Source: Anaerolineaceae bacterium (lineage in GTDB: Bacteria; Planctomycetota; Phycisphaerae; FEN-1346; JAACEH01). Taken from it: a stretch of DNA of 5,818 nucleotides. The position numbers were made by a program, and so were the translations under genes. The stretch is from the NCBI GenBank assembly GCA_011682595.1, contig JAACEH010000223.1, forward strand, positions 1-5,818, written 5' to 3'. The notes under the pieces were generated by a model that saw nothing but the letters and a program-made list of their open reading frames with translations, was not told the origin of the DNA and did not search any database. Position 1 is the stretch's first letter. Each line of letters begins with the position of its first letter. Positions 1 through 5,649 of this stretch are shown here, piece after piece.

Positions 1-118
1 AGTGCGGTGGTTCCAGTGCAGCGGTTCCCGGCTTTGGCAGGCGGGCACCATGAAACCGGACCCCCGGCATCCTCATCGCCCATGGCCGCCGTCGGAGTCG
101 GGCGACCTTGGAACCCTC

Positions 119-838
119 CTACCCAAGTGCCGCCACGGCTGCAGCCAGGGCCACGGCCGCCGTCTCGACGCGAAGAACCGTCGGGGCCAGGCGAACCGCC
201 CGCCCACCGAGAGCCAGCAACCGCCGGCGCTCCGAATCGCTGAAGCCTCCTTCGGGTCCCACCAGGCCGATCAGCCGCCGGGCCGCACCCGCCTCGCCCA
301 ACACCTCGCCGACCGCTTTGGCCTCACCCGACAGGTCGGCCAAAAGAACCAGGTCGAACGGTTCGGCCTGCATCCTGGCGATAGCTTCGTCCAACCCGAG
401 CGGCGGCCCGATGCGGGGCAGGAAAAGTCGCCCGCACTGTTTGCAGGCCTCGATGCTGCGGCGGCGCCAGGAGAGCTGTTTCTGCTGCCCGCAGTCGGTC
501 ACGCTGCCCCGGGCGGTCACCAGCGGCCAAAGGGCCGTGGCCCCCAGTTCGGTCACCTTCTCGACCAGGAAGTCCATGCGGTTACCCTTGGCCACCGCCG
601 CGGCGATTGTCAGTTGCAGCCGCGGTGGCTCGGACTCGGCCGTCTCGAGCACCTCCAACTCCGCCCGCCGGCGGTCCAGCCGCACCAGGCGACAACGGGC
701 CAATCGTCCGCAGCCGTCGAACAGCTCAACCTCCGCTCCGGTCCCCAAACGACGAACGGTCCGCAGGTGGTGCAACTCGTCGCCTTCCAGGGCTACTTCA
801 GTGGCCGAAAGATCGGGGCAAAAAAACCTTGGCGGCAC
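119..838 (-). CDS. rsmE: 16S rRNA (uracil(1498)-N(3))-methyltransferase RsmE
   Basis: RsmE methylates N3 of U1498 in 16S rRNA of the 30S subunit, using S-adenosylmethionine. The 239-residue product is close to the usual family length. It has an N-terminal PUA-like part (about 1-70, with ELHHLRTVRR near 21-30) followed by a SPOUT/trefoil-knot methyltransferase domain. The family signatures are all visible: KGNRMDFLVEKVTELG (84-99), the SIEACKQCGR segment (128-137), the SAM-binding LIGLVGPEGGFS loop (189-200) and LRVETA (222-227). The start is GTG at 838: an in-frame TAA lies at 854-856 with no other start between, and GGAGGA at 846-851 sits 7 nt upstream. The gene is divergent from the membrane-protein gene at 980. 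Nothing looks damaged. The family assignment is firm; activity is inferred from family knowledge. Confidence 0.95.
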   Translation of the reverse strand: MPPRFFCPDLSATEVALEGDELHHLRTVRRLGTGAEVELFDGCGRLARCRLVRLDRRRAELEVLETAESEPPRLQLTIAAAVAKGNRMDFLVEKVTELGATALWPLVTARGSVTDCGQQKQLSWRRRSIEACKQCGRLFLPRIGPPLGLDEAIARMQAEPFDLVLLADLSGEAKAVGEVLGEAGAARRLIGLVGPEGGFSDSERRRLLALGGRAVRLAPTVLRVETAAVALAAAVAALG

Positions 839-979
839 CTCAAATTCCTCCGGTTAAAGTCTCCTGCAGCCAAAAGTCGAATACAATTAACAAGACTGGC
901 TGCGGGCCCTCTCGGGGCAGACCCGGCTGTGAGCCGGAGTGTATTAGACCAGCGAATGCTTCGGGACTCAATTATTCTT
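839..979. promoter_or_regulatory. divergent intergenic region between rsmE and the 980-1780 gene
   Basis: This 141-base gap must hold the start signals for both divergent genes. A locally AT-rich stretch (about 871-892) contains TACAAT at 882-887 on the plus strand, one mismatch from a -10 box, but no good -35 lies 16-18 nt upstream. No convincing minus-strand promoter could be picked for rsmE. Two small perfect or near-perfect hairpins follow: 906-918 (GCCC...GGGC, one extra G-U pair) and 923-937 (CCGGCT, loop GTG, AGCCGG). If the -10 is used, both hairpins would lie in the leader of the downstream gene. Neither is followed by a T-run. The region is certain as an intergenic promoter region; the exact boxes are weak. 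Confidence 0.4.
846..851 (-). promoter_or_regulatory. Shine-Dalgarno site of rsmE
   Basis: On the minus strand GGAGGA lies 7 nt before the GTG at 838. It decides the non-ATG start, because an in-frame stop closes the frame just upstream at 854-856. Confidence 0.75.
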
Positions 980-1780
980 ATGGCTGACCACGACCAGACA
1001 ACCTCGCCGCCCCCAGAGGACCGGGCCTACGACCCGGCAGCGGCCCAAGACCGGACCGGCGACCAGCAGCCGGCCGAGCCCACTCGCCCCCCGCCCACCC
1101 CAGCACCCACCCCAGCACCCACCCCAGCACCACAGGACGAGACCCTGGACTCGGCCCTGCGGGATGAAATCGAGCGGGAAGTCGATGCCGCCTTCGCCGA
1201 TGTTACACCCTTGGAAACCGGCGACGAGGATGAGCCCACCGGCCGGCCGGAGGACGATGGTCCGCCAAGCGCCGCCGCCGAGGAGGACGACATCCAGGAG
1301 CCGACGCCCGCCGCCGAGTTGGCCTTCGACGACGATGAGGATAGCGACCAGGAGGCCGAGCGGATTCTGATGGAGGAAGTCGCCCAACTGGCGGCCGCCG
1401 AAGCGAAAGTCCGGCGCTCCGGCCGGCCGCCGAAAGAGACGATGCCCGGCCCGGAAGAAACGCCGCCCGAGCCCGCGCCGACAGCAGCCGACGCGGTCGA
1501 GGAAACCGAACGCCTGGCCCTGCTGGTCGAGCAGCCCGCGGACAGCTGGCCCCAGGCCTACGACGAGGAAGTCCCCGGCGACCAACCGGCCCAGGCCGAC
1601 CCACCACCCGGCCCGCTGCCGCTGCCCTTGCGGGTGCTGGTTTTGTTGCTCGGGATAATCGACCTGCCCTTTCGGGGCCTCGGCCCCGACACCCGGTGCG
1701 TACTGGGAAGATTCGCCATCGGCTACCTGGTGGCCGCCGCCCTGATCTTCGCCTACGTCCTCCTTCGCCCCCTGTTCTGA
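980..1780 (+). CDS. hypothetical acidic/proline-rich protein with C-terminal membrane anchor
   Basis: I do not recognise a named family. From ATG 980 the product is 266 residues. Residues 1-215 have low complexity and are rich in Pro, Ala, Asp and Glu, so probably disordered. They include three exact PTPA units (39-50), acidic runs (for example FDDDEDSD at 116-123) and a short possible helix (128-145). The C-terminal 50 residues are hydrophobic: a short segment about 216-231 (PLRVLVLLLGIIDLPF), a loop, and a clear transmembrane helix about 245-262 ending a few residues before the stop. This suggests a tail-anchored or hairpin-anchored membrane protein with its acidic region in the cytoplasm. 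No Shine-Dalgarno precedes 980; an in-frame ATG at 956 (adding MLRDSIIL) is an alternative start. The same frame is open leftwards to base 2, but that part is the antisense of rsmE. The gene is probably real because the hydrophobic C-terminus is coherent and ends at a natural stop; function is unknown. Confidence 0.7.
   Translation: MADHDQTTSPPPEDRAYDPAAAQDRTGDQQPAEPTRPPPTPAPTPAPTPAPQDETLDSALRDEIEREVDAAFADVTPLETGDEDEPTGRPEDDGPPSAAAEEDDIQEPTPAAELAFDDDEDSDQEAERILMEEVAQLAAAEAKVRRSGRPPKETMPGPEETPPEPAPTAADAVEETERLALLVEQPADSWPQAYDEEVPGDQPAQADPPPGPLPLPLRVLVLLLGIIDLPFRGLGPDTRCVLGRFAIGYLVAAALIFAYVLLRPLF
1094..1129 (+). repeat. three exact 12-bp tandem repeats (CCCACCCCAGCA)
   Basis: The unit CCCACCCCAGCA occurs at 1094-1105, 1106-1117 and 1118-1129 without a mismatch. 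It is in frame with the gene starting at 980 and encodes Pro-Thr-Pro-Ala each time. The identity at DNA level points to recent slippage expansion, and copy number may vary between strains. A partial fourth unit (CAC CA) follows. Confidence 0.85.
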
Positions 1781-1817
1781 TTCCGGCACTCTTGCACAAG
1801 ACGCCTTGGGGTGGCTT

Positions 1818-1848
1818 GGGTGGCATGGCCCACGCTTGCGTGGCCATG
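1818..1848. repeat. palindromic element with GGGTGGCATG head
   Basis: GGGTGGCATG (1818-1827) leads into an inverted repeat: CATGGCCCACGC (1824-1835), loop TT, GCGTGGCCATG (1838-1848). The arms pair fully except for one bulged C. It lies in the 102-base gap between two convergent genes, so it could act on both transcripts, but there is no T-run on either side and it is not a classical intrinsic terminator. The same head and CATG-bounded palindrome design recurs at 5763-5790. Confidence 0.65.
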
Positions 1849-1882
1849 AATAACCAGCCCCCCGCGCGATTGGGTTTCTGTT

Positions 1883-3013
1883 TCAGTCCAAACTCGGCGG
1901 GCCGCCGCGGACTTTGTCCTGCACCTTGCGGGCCCGCTCAATGTCCTGGTCGCCCCAGAACAGCCCCAGCTCCTCGGCCATGGCCTTGATCGGCTTGGCC
2001 GGGTCGTTCGACCAGAAGATGCCGCCGTCCTCGGCCTCGCTGTAACGGTAACCGAAGCTGCCCTTGGCGAACTTCTTGTCGAAGGCCTTGCCGTTTTGGA
2101 GCTTCCGCTGCCAGGGGATCAGCAGATAGTCCAGGTCGATCTCTTCGACCAGGACGCGACTTTTGGGATCGGTGATGCAACGGATCATCGCCCCCGTCGG
2201 GTCAAAGAGCGAGGCGTTGTTCCGCCAGGTGCTGGTGACCACGTAGTAGTTATTCCGCATGGCCCGGAAGGCCGCCTTGATCTGCCCCGGCGATTGCGAA
2301 CTCCAGACGACCAGCTCGGCGCCCTTGCGGCCCAGGACTTCCCAACCGTCGTCGTAGGACATGTCGTAACAGATCTGGATGGCCACCTTGCCGAAGTCGC
2401 ACTCGAAGACCGGAAAATTCCGGCCCGGCAGGCATCCGCCCTCCAGCGTCTTGTTGTTGCCGTCGGCCACCGCGTGGACCTTGCGGTAAATGCCGGCCAC
2501 CTTGCCCTGGCGGTCCAGCAGCACGCAGGCGTTGTACCTTTCCTCCCGGCCGGTCTCCTTGTTCTTTTCTTTCAGAAACATCGGCACCACGATATAGGTG
2601 TTGTACTCGCGGCACTTGGCGGCAAAATAGTCGCCCACCCGGCCCTCGATCGGGAAGGCTGCATCGGGCCCGAAAGGCAATCCGCCGCTGACGCCGATCT
2701 CCGGCAGGGCGGCAATGTCGATGCTGCGGCCGTACTTTTCCTTGGCTTTCCCGGCCATATCGTCGACCAGCGAGCCGAGCTGCTCGAGCCGTTTCTCGAG
2801 GCCCGGGTACTCGCCCCACATGGCGTACATGCTCGTTCCGACTATCACCTTCCGGGGCCCGGCTTTCCGGGGTGCCTTCGCCGCCTTGGCCGACATCGTT
2901 TTCTCCTTTTCACTCTTACTGCCCTTGGGGGTCTTGCCCGCGACCGCCACCTCCGCCGCGGCCGCCACTGCGCCGAGCAGCGCCAGGGCAACTATCCATT
3001 TTACTCGAAGCAT
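1883..3013 (-). CDS. carbon-nitrogen hydrolase (nitrilase superfamily), exported form ('nit1')
   Basis: Nitrilase-superfamily enzymes hydrolyse amide, carbamoyl or nitrile C-N bonds; the substrate here is unknown. The chosen ATG at 3013 gives 376 residues. GGGAG at 3021-3025 lies 7 nt upstream. The next ATG upstream (3019) abuts the purine run, and a GTG at 3073 has no Shine-Dalgarno. Residues 1-26 form a signal peptide (basic start, hydrophobic core, A-E-V-A-V-A before G-K), followed by a Lys-rich linker. The catalytic triad is intact: Glu105 (AALPEIG), Lys178 (YRKVHA) and Cys215 (AIQICYDMSYDDGW). A C-terminal extension beyond the hydrolase core carries IFWSNDP and ends RGGPPSLD. It is a paralogue of the hydrolase at 3318-4283. 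A strong internal start at 2896 would give a form without the signal peptide. Export is inferred from the sequence; the exact amidase type cannot be called. Confidence 0.88.
   Translation of the reverse strand: MLRVKWIVALALLGAVAAAAEVAVAGKTPKGSKSEKEKTMSAKAAKAPRKAGPRKVIVGTSMYAMWGEYPGLEKRLEQLGSLVDDMAGKAKEKYGRSIDIAALPEIGVSGGLPFGPDAAFPIEGRVGDYFAAKCREYNTYIVVPMFLKEKNKETGREERYNACVLLDRQGKVAGIYRKVHAVADGNNKTLEGGCLPGRNFPVFECDFGKVAIQICYDMSYDDGWEVLGRKGAELVVWSSQSPGQIKAAFRAMRNNYYVVTSTWRNNASLFDPTGAMIRCITDPKSRVLVEEIDLDYLLIPWQRKLQNGKAFDKKFAKGSFGYRYSEAEDGGIFWSNDPAKPIKAMAEELGLFWGDQDIERARKVQDKVRGGPPSLD
2903..2907 (-). promoter_or_regulatory. internal Shine-Dalgarno and alternative start in nit1
   Basis: Within nit1, AAAAGGAGAAAACG lies immediately before an in-frame ATG at 2894-2896. 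AGGAG (2903-2907) has a 6-nt spacing, at least as good as the site for the upstream start. A product beginning MSAKAAKAPRKAG (337 residues) would lose the signal peptide but keep the whole hydrolase domain, and its N-terminus would match the layout of the cytosolic paralogue (MDGLPRKVTVGT). Internal use is an inference. Confidence 0.5.
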
Positions 3014-3020
3014 AACCATT

Positions 3021-3025
3021 CTCCC
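3021..3025 (-). promoter_or_regulatory. Shine-Dalgarno for the exported form of nit1
   Basis: GGGAG on the minus strand is 7 nt before the ATG at 3013 but only 1 nt before the ATG at 3019. It therefore favours 3013, where the product begins MLRVKWIVAL. Confidence 0.6.
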
Positions 3026-3116
3026 AATTCTTCGACCTGCCAACCAGCCCTTGAACCCGGCCCCGGCCTTCACGTTTCGGGCCGAGTTGCCGCAATCACC
3101 CCCGCCCGGTGTGGCG

Positions 3117-3152
3117 GCGCGTCACAACTTTACCGGGTTGCGCGTCACAACT
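3117..3152. repeat. 13-bp direct repeat, 23-bp period (possible operator)
   Basis: GCGCGTCACAACT occurs exactly at 3117-3129 and 3140-3152. On the minus strand each copy reads AGTTGTGACGCGC. The 23-bp period is close to two helical turns. The pair lies about 105-140 bp upstream of the nit1 start. The copy at 3140 is part of a small dyad (GTTG 3137-3140, CAAC 3148-3151). A regulator-binding role is inference. Confidence 0.45.
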
Positions 3153-3249
3153 CCAGGGGAATGGGCGTTCGGCCATGCCTTCTATTTCAGCAGCCTCGGA
3201 AACGATTCTCGGTCCAGCGCCGGCGGTTCGCCCGCTTCCTCATGCCAAG

Positions 3250-3268
3250 CCCGCGGCACTGCCGTGGG
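3250..3268. repeat. hairpin (8-bp stem) in the hydrolase intergenic gap
   Basis: CCCGCGGC (3250-3257) pairs with GCCGTGGG (3261-3268) through one G-U pair, around loop ACT. No T-run follows on either strand. Confidence 0.4.
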
Positions 3269-3285
3269 ACACCAACAGCCCCGGC

Positions 3286-3307
3286 GCCCCCCTGCGGCGC
3301 AGGGGGC
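3286..3307 (-). terminator. GC-rich hairpin just downstream of nit2
   Basis: CCCCCTGC (3288-3295) pairs perfectly with GCAGGGGG (3299-3306) around loop GGC. A further G-C pair (3286/3307) closes it with one bulged C. It starts 10 bases after the nit2 stop (3318-3320), where a terminator is expected. There is no T-tract on its downstream side, so intrinsic termination is uncertain; it could instead protect the 3' end of the transcript or be a palindromic repeat. Confidence 0.35.
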
Positions 3308-3317
3308 TTGTATCCTC

Positions 3318-4283
3318 TCACACCAACGGCGGACCGCCGCGCTGGGTGTTCTGCACCTGCCGCATGCGCTCCAGGTACGGACGCAGGGGCTCCAGGTTTT
3401 CCTCCCGGCAGATGCGCTCGACGGGCCACTCGGGGTCGTTCGACCACAGCAGCCAGACGTCCTCGTGACGCCGGTAAAAAAGATCGATCCGCTGGCCGTA
3501 CTTCTTGATCAGGGCCTTGCCGCGATCCTTGGCCGACTTCCAGGGCATGAGGCGCCACTGGAGGTCCACCGTCTCGGTGAGCACATGGTCGCCGCGCGGA
3601 CCGGCCTGGAACATGGCCCGGCCCGTCGGGTCGTAGATGCCGCAGGGCGGCCGCCAGGGACAGGAGACCACGTAGTAACCGTGCCGCCAGGCCCGGTAAC
3701 CCAGGTGCCGGACGCCCTCGTAGGCGCTGGGCCAGAGGACCATCTCGGCCCCGCCGTCGGCCAGGGCCTGCCAGCCGTCGTCGTACAAGAGGTCGAAGCA
3801 GATCTGGACGCCCACCCGGCCGAAGTCCAGGTCGAACGTCGGCACTCTCAGGCCCGGCCGGCAGCAATGCTCGATCTGGCCGCTGCCTTCCGGCCACTCG
3901 ATGCCGTGCAGCTTGTCGTAGCGGCCCGCCACTTGGCCCTCGCGGTCCAGCAGCACGGCCGAGTTATAGGTGCAGCCCTCGCTGCGGATGAAGTGCGGCG
4001 CCAGCACATAGGTCCCGTGTCGCCGCGCCGCCTCGCTCAGCCGGCTAACGGTCGGCCCGGGCAGATCCTCGGCCCGCTGGTCCAACTCGCCCCTGTAGCC
4101 GGCCGTGTTACAGTCCTCCGGCAGCAGGGCAATGTCCAGCCGCCGGCCCGCCGCCTCGGCCTTCTCGGCCATCAGGTCCACCAGTTCAACCAGCCGCCCC
4201 AGCCGCTGGTCGAGCCCCGCATAAACCTTCTCCACGCGCATCCAACAGGTGCCGACCGTCACTTTTCTCGGCAAACCGTCCAA
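3318..4283 (-). CDS. carbon-nitrogen hydrolase (nitrilase superfamily), cytosolic ('nit2')
   Basis: This is a 321-residue nitrilase-superfamily C-N hydrolase (amidase/carbamoylase group; substrate unknown). The catalytic triad is intact: Glu56 (IALLPEDC), Lys124 (RYDKLHG) and Cys162 (GVQICFDLLYDDGW), with spacings like those of nit1. There is no signal peptide, so it is probably cytosolic. The C-terminal extension carries LLWSNDP (278-284) and ends QRGGPPLV, matching the tail of nit1. The start is TTG at 4283: an in-frame TGA, which is the rmuC stop, lies directly before it, and AGGAG at 4290-4294 is 6 nt upstream inside rmuC. No ATG is plausible until residue 15. The zero-base junction with rmuC implies an operon and translational coupling. 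The family call is firm; the substrate cannot be named from sequence alone. Confidence 0.9.
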   Translation of the reverse strand: MDGLPRKVTVGTCWMRVEKVYAGLDQRLGRLVELVDLMAEKAEAAGRRLDIALLPEDCNTAGYRGELDQRAEDLPGPTVSRLSEAARRHGTYVLAPHFIRSEGCTYNSAVLLDREGQVAGRYDKLHGIEWPEGSGQIEHCCRPGLRVPTFDLDFGRVGVQICFDLLYDDGWQALADGGAEMVLWPSAYEGVRHLGYRAWRHGYYVVSCPWRPPCGIYDPTGRAMFQAGPRGDHVLTETVDLQWRLMPWKSAKDRGKALIKKYGQRIDLFYRRHEDVWLLWSNDPEWPVERICREENLEPLRPYLERMRQVQNTQRGGPPLV

Positions 4284-4289
4284 TCAATT

Positions 4290-4294
4290 CTCCT
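4290..4294 (-). promoter_or_regulatory. Shine-Dalgarno of nit2 inside the end of rmuC
   Basis: AGGAG on the minus strand lies 6 nt before the TTG at 4283, with the rmuC stop TGA (4284-4286) within the spacer. It decides the TTG start and indicates termination-reinitiation coupling. Confidence 0.7.
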
Positions 4295-4796
4295 CTGTCG
4301 CAAGGTCCTGGTTTTCTTCCGGACCTTCCGCTTCCTCGGCCTCTTCGCCATCTTCCGATTCGTCCAGAGCCAACACGTCGCCGGCCTCGCCGACCGGAAG
4401 CTCTTCGACCTTGCGCAACTTGCGCTCGATGGTCCGTGTCTTGCGGGCCGCCGTGTCGATCGAGCGGCTCGCGGTAGTCAGTTGTTTGTGAACCCGCTCC
4501 AGGATTCCACCGAACTTGCCGAACTCGGCCTTGACCGCGGCCAGCAGCTTCCAGACTTCGCTGGACCGCTGCTCGATGGCCAGCGTCCGAAAGCCCATCT
4601 GCAAGCTGTTCAGCAGGGCCGCCAAAGTCGTCGGCCCCGAGACCACCACCCGAAACTTCCGCTGCAACGTCTCCAGCAGGCCAGGCCGGCGGACCACCTC
4701 GGCGTATAGCCCTTCTGCCGGCAGGAACATGATCGCGAAGTCCGTCGTGTGCGGCGGGGCCAGGTACTTGTCGCGGATGTCCCGGGCGCTGCCCTT

Positions 4797-4806
4797 GATT
4801 CCTCCA
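4797..4806 (-). other. frameshift point in rmuC
   Basis: On the minus strand the upstream frame reads ...CTG GAG GAA TCA AGG and the downstream RmuC frame reads ATC AAG GGC AGC GCC. Between CTG GAG (ending 4802) and ATC (starting 4799) only two bases remain. RmuC relatives, as I recall them, usually have one or two residues there, so one or four bases are missing. No classical slippery heptamer is present, although the site itself is a GGAGGA purine run. Confidence 0.8.
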
Positions 4807-5619
4807 GTTGCTTGCCGGCCGTCTCGGCGGCCTCGGGATCGGCCGCCTCCTGGGCCTCGACCAGCCGCTGGTAGTCCTCGGTCGGAAACTTGGCGTCGAT
4901 GGGCAGCCAGACTGTCTCTTCGCGGTGCTCGTCGCGGCCCGGCAACTTGATCGCAAACTCGACCAGCTCGCGGCTGCCCGGGCGCGTGGCCACGTTGGCC
5001 TCGTACTGCTCCGGGGCGAGGACCTGTTCCAGCAGGTTCCCCAACTGCACTTCGCCCCAGGTGCCGCGACTCTTGACGTTGGTCAGCACCTTCTTCAGGT
5101 CGCCGACCCCGCTGGCCAGGGCCTGCATCTCGCCGAGCCCCTTGTGCACCTGCTCCAGGCGGTCGCTGACCTGCTTGAACGATTCCCCGAGCCGCGTCTC
5201 CAGCGTATGCTGCAGCTTCTCATCGACCACGGCCCGCATCTGGTCCAGCTTCTTGCTGTTGTCGGCCTGGAGATCCTTCAGCCGCACTTCGTTCGACTTT
5301 TGCAGCCGCTCGAACCGTTCCTCCAGGGCCCGGGTCGTGCGGTCCAGGGCCTCGGCCGACTCTTTGCGGCCCTCGGTCAGGCTCCTCTGCAGGGCCTCCT
5401 TCAGCTGGCCCGAGGTCTGGCCGATCCGTTCCTGCAGGTCCAGGGTGCTCTTGCCCAGGGCGTCGTTGAAACGGTCGCCCAGACGCTCCATCCGCCCCTG
5501 CATCTCGGCCGAGCCGTCCCCGCCGGCGGCCCGACGGCGAACCAGGTTCACAACCATCGCCACCGCGATCAGATTGGCGACAAGCAGCCCCACGATGATC
5601 CAGTCCACCATAGCAGTTT

Positions 5620-5624
5620 CTCCC
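5620..5624 (-). promoter_or_regulatory. Shine-Dalgarno of rmuC
   Basis: GGGAG on the minus strand, 8 nt before the ATG at 5611, supports this start over the longer in-frame extension to 5713, whose first 34 residues are unlike RmuC. Confidence 0.65.
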
Positions 5625-5649
5625 GCGCCGCAGAGAGCGGCGAGCACCC

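Larger units (their letters stand above)
3014..3317. other. 304-base non-coding gap between the two hydrolase genes
   Basis: I see no gene here on either strand. The gap holds the nit1 Shine-Dalgarno (3021-3025), a 13-bp direct repeat at 3117-3129 and 3140-3152, and two GC-rich hairpins just after the nit2 stop (3250-3268 and 3286-3307). No -35/-10 pair of good quality was found upstream of nit1. The length of the gap and the hairpins suggest that nit1 may be transcribed separately from rmuC-nit2, but this is not proven. Confidence 0.6.
4284..5611 (-). pseudogene. rmuC: DNA recombination protein RmuC, interrupted by a frameshift
   Basis: RmuC is an inner-membrane-anchored, coiled-coil protein with a predicted nuclease-like core that limits recombination at inverted repeats. 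The ATG at 5611 has GGGAG (5620-5624) 8 nt upstream. Residues 1-24 form an N-terminal membrane helix (MVDWIIVGLLVANLI...), and 35-165 look coiled-coil. The conserved core follows: RGTWGEVQL (182-190) and LPIDAKFP (236-243). After about residue 271 (4799) the frame is lost and would stop at 4610-4612. The conserved continuation (IKGSARDIRDKYLAPPHTTDF, MFLPAEGLYAEVV, GPTTLAALLNSLQMGFRTLAIEQRSSEVWKLL) is in the frame that begins at 4799 and ends at TGA 4284-4286, with an acidic tail. The span of 1328 nt is one short of a multiple of three. Both halves are otherwise well conserved, so this is a recent mutation, a sequence/assembly error or, less likely, recoding. Gene callers may split it into 4610-5611 and 4284-4730. 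Confidence 0.88.

Noticed and set aside
1..83. Possible minus-strand partial gene running off the left edge (ATG at 83, MGDEDAGGPVSW..., or ATG at 76)
   Set aside because: Two competing frames are open, neither has a Shine-Dalgarno, and only about 25 residues are visible with no recognisable motif.
2..979. Plus-strand frame open from the left edge into the 980 gene
   Set aside because: It is the antisense of rsmE over 119-838, with Pro/Arg/Gln-rich composition unlike a protein and no family motif. Only the part from 980 (or 956) is coherent.
1094..1129. CRISPR-like array
   Set aside because: The units are contiguous 12-bp in-frame coding repeats without spacers.
968..1847. Long minus-strand frames opposite the 980-1780 gene
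   Set aside because: Gly- or Arg-rich antisense products without domains. The plus-strand frame has coherent acidic and transmembrane segments.
1781..1882. Intrinsic terminator between the convergent genes
   Set aside because: The palindrome at 1824-1848 has no T-run on either strand, so it is listed as a repeat instead.
3073..3073. GTG at 3073 as the nit1 start, which would add an RR-containing N-terminus resembling a Tat signal
   Set aside because: There is no Shine-Dalgarno before 3073, while GGGAG is well placed for ATG 3013. The RRIGRM motif is a poor Tat match.
2096..4709. Very long plus-strand frames (470 and 664 residues) opposite the hydrolases
   Set aside because: They mirror the minus-strand hydrolase genes, which have complete catalytic motifs, starts and ribosome sites. 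Open antisense frames are expected at this GC content.
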